Shown here in pieces: positions 32,915 to 40,719 of a DNA stretch of 64,000 nucleotides. The number at the start of each line of letters is the position of its first letter. The stretch's first letter is position 1. The position numbers and the translations under genes are program-made. This DNA is from Nocardia vinacea (GTDB lineage: Bacteria > Actinomycetota > Actinomycetes > Mycobacteriales > Mycobacteriaceae), in contig NZ_CP109149.1 in assembly GCF_035920345.1 (NCBI RefSeq), positions 5,022,001 through 5,086,000 of the forward strand, read 5' to 3'. The notes below the pieces were generated by a model that had not been told where the DNA came from, made no database searches, and was given only the letters and a program-made list of their open reading frames with translations.

Positions 32915-34186
32915 ATGGACGGTCTCGCCGCTGTCGTCGGCGCACAGCTTCGAGCGGCTCGCGAAGCCGCCGGGGTTTCCCTGGCCGCGCTCGCCGCTCA
33001 AATCCCGTACAGCAAGTCCGCGCTCTTCTACTACGAGACCGGACAGCGCACGCAGACACCCGATGTCATAGCGTGGTACGAAAGGCGTTTTGGTGCCATC
33101 CAAGACCCTGTAGCAACCTTGCTCAACCTTGGAAAGGCTGATGTGGAACGGCGCTCTTTCCTACGTGTCGGATACTCCACAGCCATCAGCGCATCCGTGT
33201 TGCTCCCTGGATGGCTCGACCGGGGGGCATCTGTCGCGTCGGACAAGGCGACCGGTCTTCGGCACATTGGCCAAGCCGATGTAGCCGCGGTACGAGACGT
33301 AATGGTGCTGTTCTCCCAGATCGACCAGCGACTTGGCGGCGGACATGGACGGACAGCTGTTGTCCAGTACTTGACCAATGAAGTGACCAGCTACCTGAAA
33401 GGGTCCTTTGCCAGCGACGCTGTTCGTCGTGAAATGTTCGCAGCAGCAAGCGAATTGGCATATCTGGCGGGGTGGATGGCGTTCGACAACGACGAGCACG
33501 CCGCCGCGCAGCGCTACTTCGCCGCATCGACCAAGCTTTCCGCCGAAGCGAACGATGCCCCACTGACGGGTCACGTACTGCGCGCCATGGCACACCAAGC
33601 CATCGACCTGGGTGAACCTCAGCAAGGACTACAGCTCGCCGAAGCATCAGTCAGCGGTACCCGATACCAAGCCGCCTGCCCACGTGAACGCGCGCTCTTA
33701 AAGGTTGTGCACGCCAAAGCATTGAGCGCAGCGGGTCAGAAAGCCGAGTCGGCGAAAGCCCTGCTCGAGGCCGAACGTGATCTTGCCGCCGCTTCCGACT
33801 CCGATCATGAGCCCGCTCGGGTGTTCTTCTTCTCCGAAGCGAGCCTCGCCCACGAAACCGCGTGCGCGCTACGCGATTCGGGTGACATGGCCGGTGCCGC
33901 CGAACAATTCCAGCTCAGCGTCCGCAAACGCAAAGCCACGACGTTTACCCGGACCCATGCGGTAACCCTCGGCTACCTCGGTACCGTGCAGGCCCGCAGC
34001 GGCGAACTCGAACAGGCATGCACGACATGGACATCCGCGCTCGACGCAATGGACGGCGTCCAGTCAGGGCGCACCAGGAATGTTGCCCGCGATATACGCG
34101 CAACCGTGGCACCGTACCGGCATATTGCGGGTGCGAGCGAGATCGATGAGCGGGCAAAGGAATATCTAGCCGCCAGTGGAATGTAG
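32915..34186 (+). CDS. XRE-family regulator with TPR-like repeats
   Basis: A 423-residue protein starting MDGLAAVVGAQLRAAREAAG. Residues 8-65 form a helix-turn-helix (GVSLAALAAQIPYSKSALFY). The rest is a long run of paired helices of TPR type (ASELAYLAGWMAFDNDEHAA; GYLGTVQARSGELEQACTTW). This architecture is common in actinobacterial elements and often senses a peptide or small protein. Probably leaderless. It is divergent from the peptide operon and upstream of the TrmO-family gene with a 12-base gap, so it likely controls both. Confidence 0.88.
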   Translation: MDGLAAVVGAQLRAAREAAGVSLAALAAQIPYSKSALFYYETGQRTQTPDVIAWYERRFGAIQDPVATLLNLGKADVERRSFLRVGYSTAISASVLLPGWLDRGASVASDKATGLRHIGQADVAAVRDVMVLFSQIDQRLGGGHGRTAVVQYLTNEVTSYLKGSFASDAVRREMFAAASELAYLAGWMAFDNDEHAAAQRYFAASTKLSAEANDAPLTGHVLRAMAHQAIDLGEPQQGLQLAEASVSGTRYQAACPRERALLKVVHAKALSAAGQKAESAKALLEAERDLAAASDSDHEPARVFFFSEASLAHETACALRDSGDMAGAAEQFQLSVRKRKATTFTRTHAVTLGYLGTVQARSGELEQACTTWTSALDAMDGVQSGRTRNVARDIRATVAPYRHIAGASEIDERAKEYLAASGM

Positions 34187-34198
34187 GACAGGGGTCAT

Positions 34199-34669
34199 AT
34201 GACAGACGAAGTGTTCGAAGTCGTACCGATCGCGCATGTGATCGGCGGTCGAAGCGAACCGACAGACGATCACTGGGGAGGCACCGAGACAATCATCCGC
34301 ATAGATGACCCCCGGTTCACCGAAGAGTCCGTTCAGGGTTTGGACGCGTTCAGCCACCTCGAAATCATCTTCCGGTTCCACTTGACCGATCCAACGGACC
34401 TGCACTTCGGTGCACGCAGTGCCCGCGACAACCCCGCATGGCCCAAGGTCGGCATCTTCGGGCATCGGAATATGCGGCGCGTCAACTGGCTTGGGGTTTC
34501 CCGTGCTCGACTGCTTCGCGTAGACGGCTTAGACCTACACGTAGCCGAGCTGGACGCGGTGGACGGTACTCCCGTGCTGGACATCAAGCCGTGGTTTGCC
34601 GAGTTCGGGCCGCGTGGCGAGATCCACCAGGCTCCATGGTCAACCGAGATGCTGAAAGACTACTTCTAA
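34199..34669 (+). CDS. TrmO/TsaA-family protein (SAM-dependent tRNA N6-methyltransferase-like)
   Basis: A 156-residue protein starting MTDEVFEVVPIAHVIGGRSE. Visible family features: a beta-barrel start with PIAHV, GLDAFSHLEIIFRFH (equivalent of the GLxxFSHLWLLFxFH signature), ARDNPAWPKVGIFGHR (the R.NPIGLS region of the family) and DGTPVLDIKPW (GTPVLDIKPY). TrmO methylates t6A37 of tRNA, but several relatives modify metabolites or occur in biosynthetic clusters. Immediately after the XRE-TPR regulator; a terminator follows. Either a methyltransferase of the peptide system or a tRNA-linked function. Confidence 0.82.
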   Translation: MTDEVFEVVPIAHVIGGRSEPTDDHWGGTETIIRIDDPRFTEESVQGLDAFSHLEIIFRFHLTDPTDLHFGARSARDNPAWPKVGIFGHRNMRRVNWLGVSRARLLRVDGLDLHVAELDAVDGTPVLDIKPWFAEFGPRGEIHQAPWSTEMLKDYF

Positions 34670-34697
34670 GTGGCGGCCATTGCCCTGAAGCCGAAGC

Positions 34698-34730
34698 GGC
34701 CCCCAACTTCGATGTTGGGGGCCACTTTTC
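34698..34730 (+). terminator. Intrinsic terminator after the TrmO-family gene
   Basis: GGCCCCCAAC (34698-34707), loop TTCGAT, GTTGGGGGCC (34714-34723), then ACTTTTC. A perfect 10-bp GC stem followed by a T-rich tract, 28 bases after the stop. Confidence 0.85.
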
Positions 34731-35387
34731 GGTCAACCGCTGGTATGGCTACGGGGGAACCTGCCGCAAGTGTGATGGAAATCACCCCACCTATTCTCCG
34801 TCGCTCTAGCGTGCCTTTTGAGTGCGTTCAGTCTTGTTGGGTCGGTTTCGTGCCGTTTGGTGCCGTTCGGTGCCGAATCGTCCGGTTCGGTTCCATTCAG
34901 TCGGGTTGGTTCGTTCCGATTCACTCTATGGGGCGAATTCGCGCCAAATTCCGGATAGAACAAGGGTTGTAACCGATTCGCGGGTACACGTCGGGTGCGC
35001 GATTGTGCAGGAAGGCTGGACAAGCCTCGTACTGTTGTTCTGTAGAACGATCGCGAGCGGAAGGTGGATGCTTTGTCATTGGCTGTAAACCATTGGTGTG
35101 CAAGCAGTTTCGTAACCATCGAGGCGGGTTCTCAAGTGGGAGTATGCTCGATGGTGCCGTCTTGTTTGTGAGCGATACGTGTTAGTGGCGGCCCCCGCGC
35201 GATACAGCGCTTGCATTGTCACCGAATCCTTTTCGCGCGTGTAGCGCCCGTGGCGTCGACCCGGCGGTGTCACCCTTCTTCTGAATCCTTGTTCCGGTAG
35301 CGGATTTTCCGATGCGGATGCCTTGCTGTTTGCGTGTAATGCGTGCGGCCGGTTGCGGCGTCTTCTACTGGCAGACAAGGAGATTCA
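34731..35387. other. Non-coding part of the transfer region
   Basis: About 650 bases between the terminator and the first possible small ORF. It includes the 10-bp tandem repeats. Frames on both strands lack RBSs. Likely promoter, transfer locus or regulatory RNA sequence. Confidence 0.4.
34850..34879. repeat. Three tandem 10-bp repeats
   Basis: GTGCCGTTTG, GTGCCGTTCG, GTGCCGAATC head to tail. Similar GTTC/GGTTCG-rich words continue to 34930. It lies in the non-coding transfer region of the element and could be a binding site for the translocase (clt-like) or a regulator. Confidence 0.45.
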
Positions 35388-35645
35388 GTGCTGAGCAGGT
35401 CTATCACGCAGCTGTGCCGATACATGGCATGGAGTGTGATCCACGCGACATGCGTTGGGGTTTCCCAAGATTTGTGTGAACCCAAGTTGCGGGCGTTGCT
35501 TGACGCGTGCAGCCGGGACGGGTCCAATGGAAGTGCCAGGGGATGGCTTACGGATCGGTGTTGGGAGAAAGGAGGTTCTTCCCGTGTCGCCGGGTTCCGG
35601 CCTGCCCTGGTACGAATCGGTCGATGGGCACCCGATCATGGGTGA
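35388..35645 (+). CDS. Possible 85-residue protein
   Basis: GTG start seven bases after AAGGAG; begins VLSRSITQLCRYMAWSVIHA. Cys-rich, with no clear membrane segment. It overlaps the next candidate ORF (35584) in another frame, so not both need be real. AICEs often carry small spread genes here, but no homology is visible. Confidence 0.35.
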   Translation: MLSRSITQLCRYMAWSVIHATCVGVSQDLCEPKLRALLDACSRDGSNGSARGWLTDRCWEKGGSSRVAGFRPALVRIGRWAPDHG

Positions 35646-35904
35646 GTCCCGATTCACGCGCGGAAGTGTCCGTGCCGCTGAGTGTTGCGCGGTACGTGAT
35701 GGTGTGGTTTGCCCGCGCGATTTCTGTTGTCCTGCCATGTGCTTGGAGGCTGTGGCCTCGCGTGGACATATGTCCTGGGCAATCGATGGCACACCGCGAG
35801 TGTGGGTAGGCCGCACATCTGCGGTTCATCGGGTGACCATGGTTGCTGGAGAAAAGGAGGTGAGAATTATGCGAAACGAATTACATATCGGTAATTCCGG
35901 ATAA
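35584..35904 (+). CDS. Possible 106-residue Cys-rich protein with internal strong start
   Basis: GTG 35584 is preceded by AGAAAGGAGG. The frame (VSPGSGLPWYESVDGHPIMG and later ECCAVRDGVVCPRDFCCPAM) runs to 35904. Inside it, AAAAGGAGGTGA precedes ATG 35871, which alone gives the 11-residue MRNELHIGNSG. Either one protein is made, or the short peptide is translated separately. A third frame across the middle encodes a hydrophobic stretch. I cannot decide between them. Confidence 0.35.
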   Translation: MSPGSGLPWYESVDGHPIMGESRFTRGSVRAAECCAVRDGVVCPRDFCCPAMCLEAVASRGHMSWAIDGTPRVWVGRTSAVHRVTMVAGEKEVRIMRNELHIGNSG

Positions 35905-35913
35905 GTTTCGCGA

Positions 35914-35943
35914 GCTGTCCCCCCGCGCCAACGAGGGGACAGC
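35914..35943 (+). terminator. Hairpin after the small ORFs
   Basis: GCTGTCCCC (35914-35922) pairs with GGGGACAGC (35935-35943). It ends two bases before a GTG (35945). It could terminate or attenuate transcription towards the 36265 gene. Between here and 36264 there is an open frame from 35945 with poor codon use, which I do not call. Confidence 0.5.
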
Positions 35944-36264
35944 CGTGAACGAAAAAGAAACTCCAATGCGATTGATGGTCGGTGTTGGAGTCCCCTCTTA
36001 TCACTTGTCGCAGAAACAGAGGTTCTGCTGTGTCCACAGTAGTGCATGGGGGCGTGCGTGGAAAGTCGGACGGTGCTGTCAGGTCTGGGGAGCTGGCGGG
36101 CTGGTGCCCAGGTACTGGGGTGTGTTGCGGGGCGCGTGGTCCGCCGGTTGCGCTGGTCATGAGCCCTTGACGGCGCGGTTGTCGTGCCGTGTCGTGACCG
36201 TCTGTGAGGTTGCTGACGGTCTTCTCCGAGACAGATCAGAACAGAACCCAGAAAGGCTAAGCCC

Positions 36265-36714
36265 TTGACTACTGAATCACTGAAAGATCAAAAGGACCCA
36301 CGCAAGGAATACCGGTTCCCGGTGCCGTTCGAAAATCATTTCCACGCTGGTCTCTACCAGTTGGGAGAGGTCCGTGCGGATACCGAATATACCGGTGATC
36401 CGAACCGGGTGGGACCGCACAAGCGCGACCCGGTGACCGGATTGTTGCAATGGAAGATCACCGTGAGTGATCCCGCCGTACGCAACGCCCGCCGCGCCAG
36501 CTACGAAATCACCTTGCTGGCGAATGAGGAACCGGTCCCCACGACAGCGGAGATCGGAAACAACCTCCGGCCGATCACGCTGACCGATGTCACGCTGCAA
36601 CCCCGCACCGCTGGTCAGAACGAATTCAAGTATCTCGACTACACCGTGCGCGCGACCGGATATGCCCCGGCTCCCGGTCCCCGCTCGAGCGGTTCGGCTG
36701 CGAAAAGCGCCTGA
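36265..36714 (+). CDS. Conserved-type hypothetical protein of the AICE transfer region
   Basis: A 149-residue protein with TTG start (MTTESLKDQKDPRKEYRFPV) after agaaagg. Beta-rich, soluble, ending in a Pro/Ser tail. Proteins of this size precede the FtsK/TraB gene in several actinobacterial elements; this is a positional statement, not a domain match. Followed by a strong hairpin, then the translocase gene. Confidence 0.7.
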   Translation: MTTESLKDQKDPRKEYRFPVPFENHFHAGLYQLGEVRADTEYTGDPNRVGPHKRDPVTGLLQWKITVSDPAVRNARRASYEITLLANEEPVPTTAEIGNNLRPITLTDVTLQPRTAGQNEFKYLDYTVRATGYAPAPGPRSSGSAAKSA

Positions 36715-36738
36715 TCTCAGGCGTTGACACACAAAAGC

Positions 36739-36776
36739 GGGGTGGGTCCGGCCGTCTGCGTGACCGGACCCACCCC
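36739..36776 (+). terminator. Strong hairpin between 36265 gene and translocase
   Basis: GGGGTGGGTCCGG (36739-36751) pairs with CCGGACCCACCCC (36764-36776) over 13 bp. No U-tract. Probably a terminator or attenuator that separates the two genes' expression. Confidence 0.7.
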
Positions 36777-36846
36777 ACCCAACCCTGTTGGGCGTCGTAA
36801 TCGCCTGTAGGGCAAGCAGATTCGCAACATCTCGAAAGGTTTTGTC

Positions 36847-38313
36847 ATGGTCCGTTCAGCGGAATATCAGAAACCCCCGACCGGAACACCAACGGTGTTA
36901 GACGATCTCGGCCAAGCGTTGATGTTCACCCTCGAAGCCGCGGTGCTGGGGTTGGTACATGTGCTGTGGTGGGCGTTGCTGTTCCCGATGATCTCGCTCC
37001 CCGTCGCGGCCGTGGTGGCGCTGTGGTGGTGGCTGGGCTGGCCGTACGCGGTCGGGGTGGCGGCGTTGTCGGTAGCAGGCTGGGCGTTGTGGTGGGCGTG
37101 GTGGCCGAACTCGTGGCGGCGGTGGGTGTGGGGGCGGATGCGGTCGCGGTACCTGACGTGGAAGCGCTACCGGCGCGGGTGGAAGACCCTCACCGCGCTG
37201 CACAAGCTGACGACGATCCTCGATACCGGGGTGCTGACACCACGGCTGGCGACGGTCACTATCGGTGATACCGCCGATGAGTTGCTGATCAAGCTGTTGA
37301 AGGGGCAGACCGCAGAGCAGTGGGCCAAGCAGGCCGATGCGTTGCGGCACTCGTTCGGCGCGCTGCGGGTCCGCGTGCGGCTCGCGGAACCTGGGTGGGT
37401 GCGGGTGCAGGTCATCCACACCGATCGACTCTTGGAACCGGTCGCGTTTCCTCGGGTGGAACCGAAAACCGTTGATCTGGAAGCACTCACGATCGGGTTG
37501 ACCGAGATGGGCACACCGTGGCGAGTGCGGCTGCTGGGCAATCAGATCTTGGTGGCCGGTGAGACCGGCTCGGGTAAGGGCTCGGTGGTGTGGTCGTTGA
37601 TCGCCGCGTTGGGTCCAGCTATCCGGGAGGGCTGGGTGGTGTTGTGGATGATCGACCCGAAGGGCGGTATGGAATACGGTGCTGCCCGAAAATGGTTGGC
37701 GCGCTTCGCATCCGATAACGGTCCCGGCGCCGTCGCGATACTGCGGGACGCGGTGGAGCTGGTGCAGAAACGCGGAAACACCTACATGGACAAGTGGGAA
37801 CGCAAGATCACCCCAACCGTGGATGAGCCGCTGGTGGTGGTGCTCATCGATGAGGCCGCGAGCCTGACCGCCTACTACAACGACCGCAAGATCAAAGACG
37901 AAATCTCGCGGTTGTTGGGCGTGGTCCTGACCCAGTCCCGCGCGGTCGCGGCTCCGGTCGTGGCGTGCCTTCAGGACCCGAGCAAGGACATCGTTGAGAT
38001 GAGGCAGCTTTTTCCGTGCCGGTTGGGGCTGCGCATGGCCGAACCAACTCAACCGAACATGCTGTTCGGGCCGTCCGGTCGCGACCGGGGCGCACTGTGC
38101 GACGAAATCCCGGAAACGACACCCGGTGTCGCTTACGTCCAAGAAGAAGGCTCCACCGACATCACCCGGGTACGCGCCTACCACGTCACCGACGACGATA
38201 TCCGCTGGATCATGGCCACATACCCGCTGCTACCCCGCGATACCGAAGGCAAGCCGATCGTGGACATGACCAAACCGGCCGAAACGGACGAAGATCACGG
38301 CGGAGCAGCATGA
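36847..38313 (+). CDS. FtsK/SpoIIIE-family DNA translocase (TraB/TraSA-like)
   Basis: A 488-residue protein, start ATG after cgaaagg. Two or three N-terminal transmembrane helices (residues about 20-100, GLVHVLWWALLFPMISLPV and WWAWWPNSWRRW). From residue about 220 an FtsK motor domain: Walker A GETGSGKGS (near 237-245) and Walker B VVVLIDEAASL (near 330). It pumps double-stranded plasmid DNA between mycelial cells in AICE conjugation and is the only transfer motor needed. The stop overlaps a 15-codon ATG frame of doubtful meaning. Confidence 0.9.
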   Translation: MVRSAEYQKPPTGTPTVLDDLGQALMFTLEAAVLGLVHVLWWALLFPMISLPVAAVVALWWWLGWPYAVGVAALSVAGWALWWAWWPNSWRRWVWGRMRSRYLTWKRYRRGWKTLTALHKLTTILDTGVLTPRLATVTIGDTADELLIKLLKGQTAEQWAKQADALRHSFGALRVRVRLAEPGWVRVQVIHTDRLLEPVAFPRVEPKTVDLEALTIGLTEMGTPWRVRLLGNQILVAGETGSGKGSVVWSLIAALGPAIREGWVVLWMIDPKGGMEYGAARKWLARFASDNGPGAVAILRDAVELVQKRGNTYMDKWERKITPTVDEPLVVVLIDEAASLTAYYNDRKIKDEISRLLGVVLTQSRAVAAPVVACLQDPSKDIVEMRQLFPCRLGLRMAEPTQPNMLFGPSGRDRGALCDEIPETTPGVAYVQEEGSTDITRVRAYHVTDDDIRWIMATYPLLPRDTEGKPIVDMTKPAETDEDHGGAA

Positions 38314-38712
38314 ACAAAAGCGATCTGCCTCGATGGTCATCGCCAGCCTCGCGGTAGGCGAACGCCCTGATCAAATACCCCCGATTACCAGGGGAAACAC
38401 GCACTTGGACAGCGATAGGTAGCCTGGCATAAGCCGCGCGGGGCGACAGTATGAAACATCCTCTGCGAGCGGCATTCTCATTCACCGCGGGTAGCGCATC
38501 TGAACTTTCTTGATTCCAGCGCGGGTAGCGCATCCTCGAAAATCTTTCCGGCGCGGGTAGCGCCTGGTGATTGTCGTACCGGCGGCGTCACCCCAATAAC
38601 TGAAATCTGTTCCGGCAGTGGCTCTTTCGTACTCTGCGGCATCGCGCTGATGTATGCGTTCGATCGGTGCGTCCAGCGCGATGCCTCTCCTACCACGGGA
38701 CAGGTGAATCTC
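38314..38712. promoter_or_regulatory. Upstream region of the Rep gene, probable replication origin/control
   Basis: About 400 bases, mostly non-coding, containing the three iterons at 38487, 38521 and 38553. The rep start was set at 38713, so this is the leader and likely origin of the excised circle. Confidence 0.5.
38487..38563 (+). repeat. Three iterons GCGGGTAGCGC
   Basis: Exact 11-bp copies at 38487-38497, 38521-38531 and 38553-38563, spaced 34 and 32 bases apart (about three helical turns), 150-225 bases before the Rep gene. Regular phasing points to a protein-binding array, for the initiator or a repressor of rep. Confidence 0.75.
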
Positions 38713-40437
38713 ATGACAGACACGGTCGATAACGACCAGACACACGCCAGCGAGGACGACGAGCAACCACCGCCTCGGCGGGGGCCGTCGTTCGATGAAG
38801 TGGCGGTAGAGACCGCGAAACGGTTCGGGGTGTGTATCCGGCCGATGGTCCTCGAACGCACCGACACCATAGCCGGGGCGGTCTCGCATGTTCCGGTGCC
38901 GTGCGGCAACACGATGGAAGCGGTGTGCCCGGCCTGTGCGAAGAAAGCGAAGGCGTTGCGGCTGGCCCAGTGCCGGGAAGGCTGGCACCTGGACCACGAG
39001 CCCGAAATCCCGCGTGCACGCCCGAGTTTCGATCAGACCGGGCTGATGGCGTACCGGGCGGATCTGATCGCCGAGTGCGAACGGGTCCGCGCCGGGGAAG
39101 CCGGGCACCTGGGCGAGATTCCGGTACTGCTCGATGACATCGCGTGGGTGGATAAACAACTGGCCGCGTTGGGGATGCGAGGCAAGACGCCAGCACCCGA
39201 ATCGGCCGACGCCAGCGACGACGGCACCGCCCCAGACCCAGATTCTGATTCTGATTCTGGGAATGGGAAGCAGGATTCCGGGCATGCTCGGTCGACTCGT
39301 CGCCGCCCGGATGTACCGGAGCTGCCGCGCAACCCGATCCAGAACCGCACCATCGGGCGCGAATACGCGGGCAAGTTCAAGCCCTCGATGATGATCACAC
39401 TCACCCTGCCCAGCTACGGGCACGTGTACCGCGACGACGGCACCCCCATCGACCCCGACACCTACGACTACGACCGGGCGGCGTGGGACGCGATCTGGTT
39501 CGCGCGGTTGTTCTCCCGCTGGATACAGAACCTGCGCCGCGTGGCCGGCTGGAACGTGCAGTACTTCGCCAGCGTCGAACCCCAACGACGCGGCGCCCCA
39601 CATGTCCACATCGCAATCCGCGGCGACATCCCCCACCGGATCATCCGCCAAGTCACCCAAGCCACCTACCACCAAGTGTGGTGGCCACACCCCGCCGAAA
39701 TGGTCTACGGCAGGGCGCGGGTGCCGCTGTGGGACCGCGACAAGAAAACGTTCGTCGACCCGGACATGCGGACACCGTTGCAAAGCTGGGACGCCGCGAT
39801 GGAAACCACCTGGGATCACGATGCCCCGGCGCACCTGGTGCGGTTCGGTACACAGGTCCATTCGAAAGGCATCCTCGGCGGCACAGAGGAAGCAAACCGC
39901 CACATCGGCTACCTGTGTAAGTACCTCACCAAATCGGTCAGTGAGGTTCTGGAGGCGAAAACTCCTCGGCAACACACCCATTACGACCGGCTACACCAAG
40001 CGCTGTGCCGCACTCCATGTTCGGAACGGTGCGCGGTGTGGCTGCTGTACGGGATCGTCCCCAAAGGCGCGAAGTCCAGGATGCAACCCGGCCGCTGCAA
40101 GACACGAGCACACCGACGCGAAACCCTGGGCCTGCCCGGTAACCGGGTACTGACCTCGGAACTATGGACCGGGAAAACCCTCGGCGACCACCAAGCCGAC
40201 CGCATGGAATTCGTCCGCGCCACCCTCGCGGCGGCAGGGATCGACAAACCCGCCCCCGACCCGCACCGCTACACCTGGTCGAAACTCGCACCGGGAACCC
40301 GAATCCCGTCACGGGCGCATCTGCTCATGGCCGCCATCGCTCAACGCATCGCCTGGCGCAACGAATACGACCGGGCCATGCTCGCCGCCGAACCTCCACC
40401 CGGCCCGGAGAGATCGACCGCCATCCAACACAGCTAA
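38713..40437 (+). CDS. RepSA-like replication initiator
   Basis: 574 residues from ATG 38713 (MTDTVDNDQTHASEDDEQPP); an in-frame start at 38650 is less likely. N-terminal zinc-like Cys group (VPCGNTMEAVCPACAKKAKA). Rolling-circle features: HVHIAIRGDIPHRII (HUH metal site) and IGYLCKYLTKSVSE (candidate catalytic Tyr). Family: pSAM2 RepSA-type initiators of actinobacterial elements, which nick and start replication after excision. The C-terminus is Pro/Arg-rich. Excisionase and integrase genes follow directly, the normal AICE order. Confidence 0.88.
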   Translation: MTDTVDNDQTHASEDDEQPPPRRGPSFDEVAVETAKRFGVCIRPMVLERTDTIAGAVSHVPVPCGNTMEAVCPACAKKAKALRLAQCREGWHLDHEPEIPRARPSFDQTGLMAYRADLIAECERVRAGEAGHLGEIPVLLDDIAWVDKQLAALGMRGKTPAPESADASDDGTAPDPDSDSDSGNGKQDSGHARSTRRRPDVPELPRNPIQNRTIGREYAGKFKPSMMITLTLPSYGHVYRDDGTPIDPDTYDYDRAAWDAIWFARLFSRWIQNLRRVAGWNVQYFASVEPQRRGAPHVHIAIRGDIPHRIIRQVTQATYHQVWWPHPAEMVYGRARVPLWDRDKKTFVDPDMRTPLQSWDAAMETTWDHDAPAHLVRFGTQVHSKGILGGTEEANRHIGYLCKYLTKSVSEVLEAKTPRQHTHYDRLHQALCRTPCSERCAVWLLYGIVPKGAKSRMQPGRCKTRAHRRETLGLPGNRVLTSELWTGKTLGDHQADRMEFVRATLAAAGIDKPAPDPHRYTWSKLAPGTRIPSRAHLLMAAIAQRIAWRNEYDRAMLAAEPPPGPERSTAIQHS

Positions 40438-40451
40438 TCTGGAGCAATCAA

Positions 40452-40694
40452 ATGAGTATTGATCTTCCTGCCGGGCCGGGGTCTTCTGAACACGCACGAT
40501 CACGGCCGGTTCGACAGTGGGCCACCACCAAAGCCGCCGCGGCGCACATCTGCGTACATCCCGAAGTGCTGCGCCGCTGGAATCGCAATCGTGACAAGTA
40601 CCCGTGGCTACCGCGACCCAAGCGGGTCGGAAAGGATTTTCGGTGGGATTTGAACGCGCTCGACGCGGCGCTAGAGGCACGCACCGACGAGTGA
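40452..40694 (+). CDS. Excisionase-like helix-turn-helix protein
   Basis: An 80-residue protein starting MSIDLPAGPGSSEHARSRPV with ggag upstream. Residues about 25-75 (WATTKAAAAHICVHPEVLRR, then WLPRPKRVGKDFRWDLNALD) form a MerR/Xis-type winged helix that bends DNA. Lies between rep and int, 25 bases before the integrase, the standard xis position in pSAM2-like elements. It would direct the integrase towards excision. Confidence 0.82.
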   Translation: MSIDLPAGPGSSEHARSRPVRQWATTKAAAAHICVHPEVLRRWNRNRDKYPWLPRPKRVGKDFRWDLNALDAALEARTDE

Positions 40695-40719
40695 ACCGCG
40701 CCCCTGAGAAGATGCGGCG

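Noticed and set aside
35945..36268. 107-codon frame starting GTG 35945
   Set aside because: Starts at a hairpin without an RBS, is Trp/Gly/Arg-rich with poor codon use, and overlaps the start of the 36265 gene.
36898..39981. Minus-strand frames of 428 and 499 codons
   Set aside because: Antisense to the FtsK-like and RepSA-like genes, which carry full motifs.
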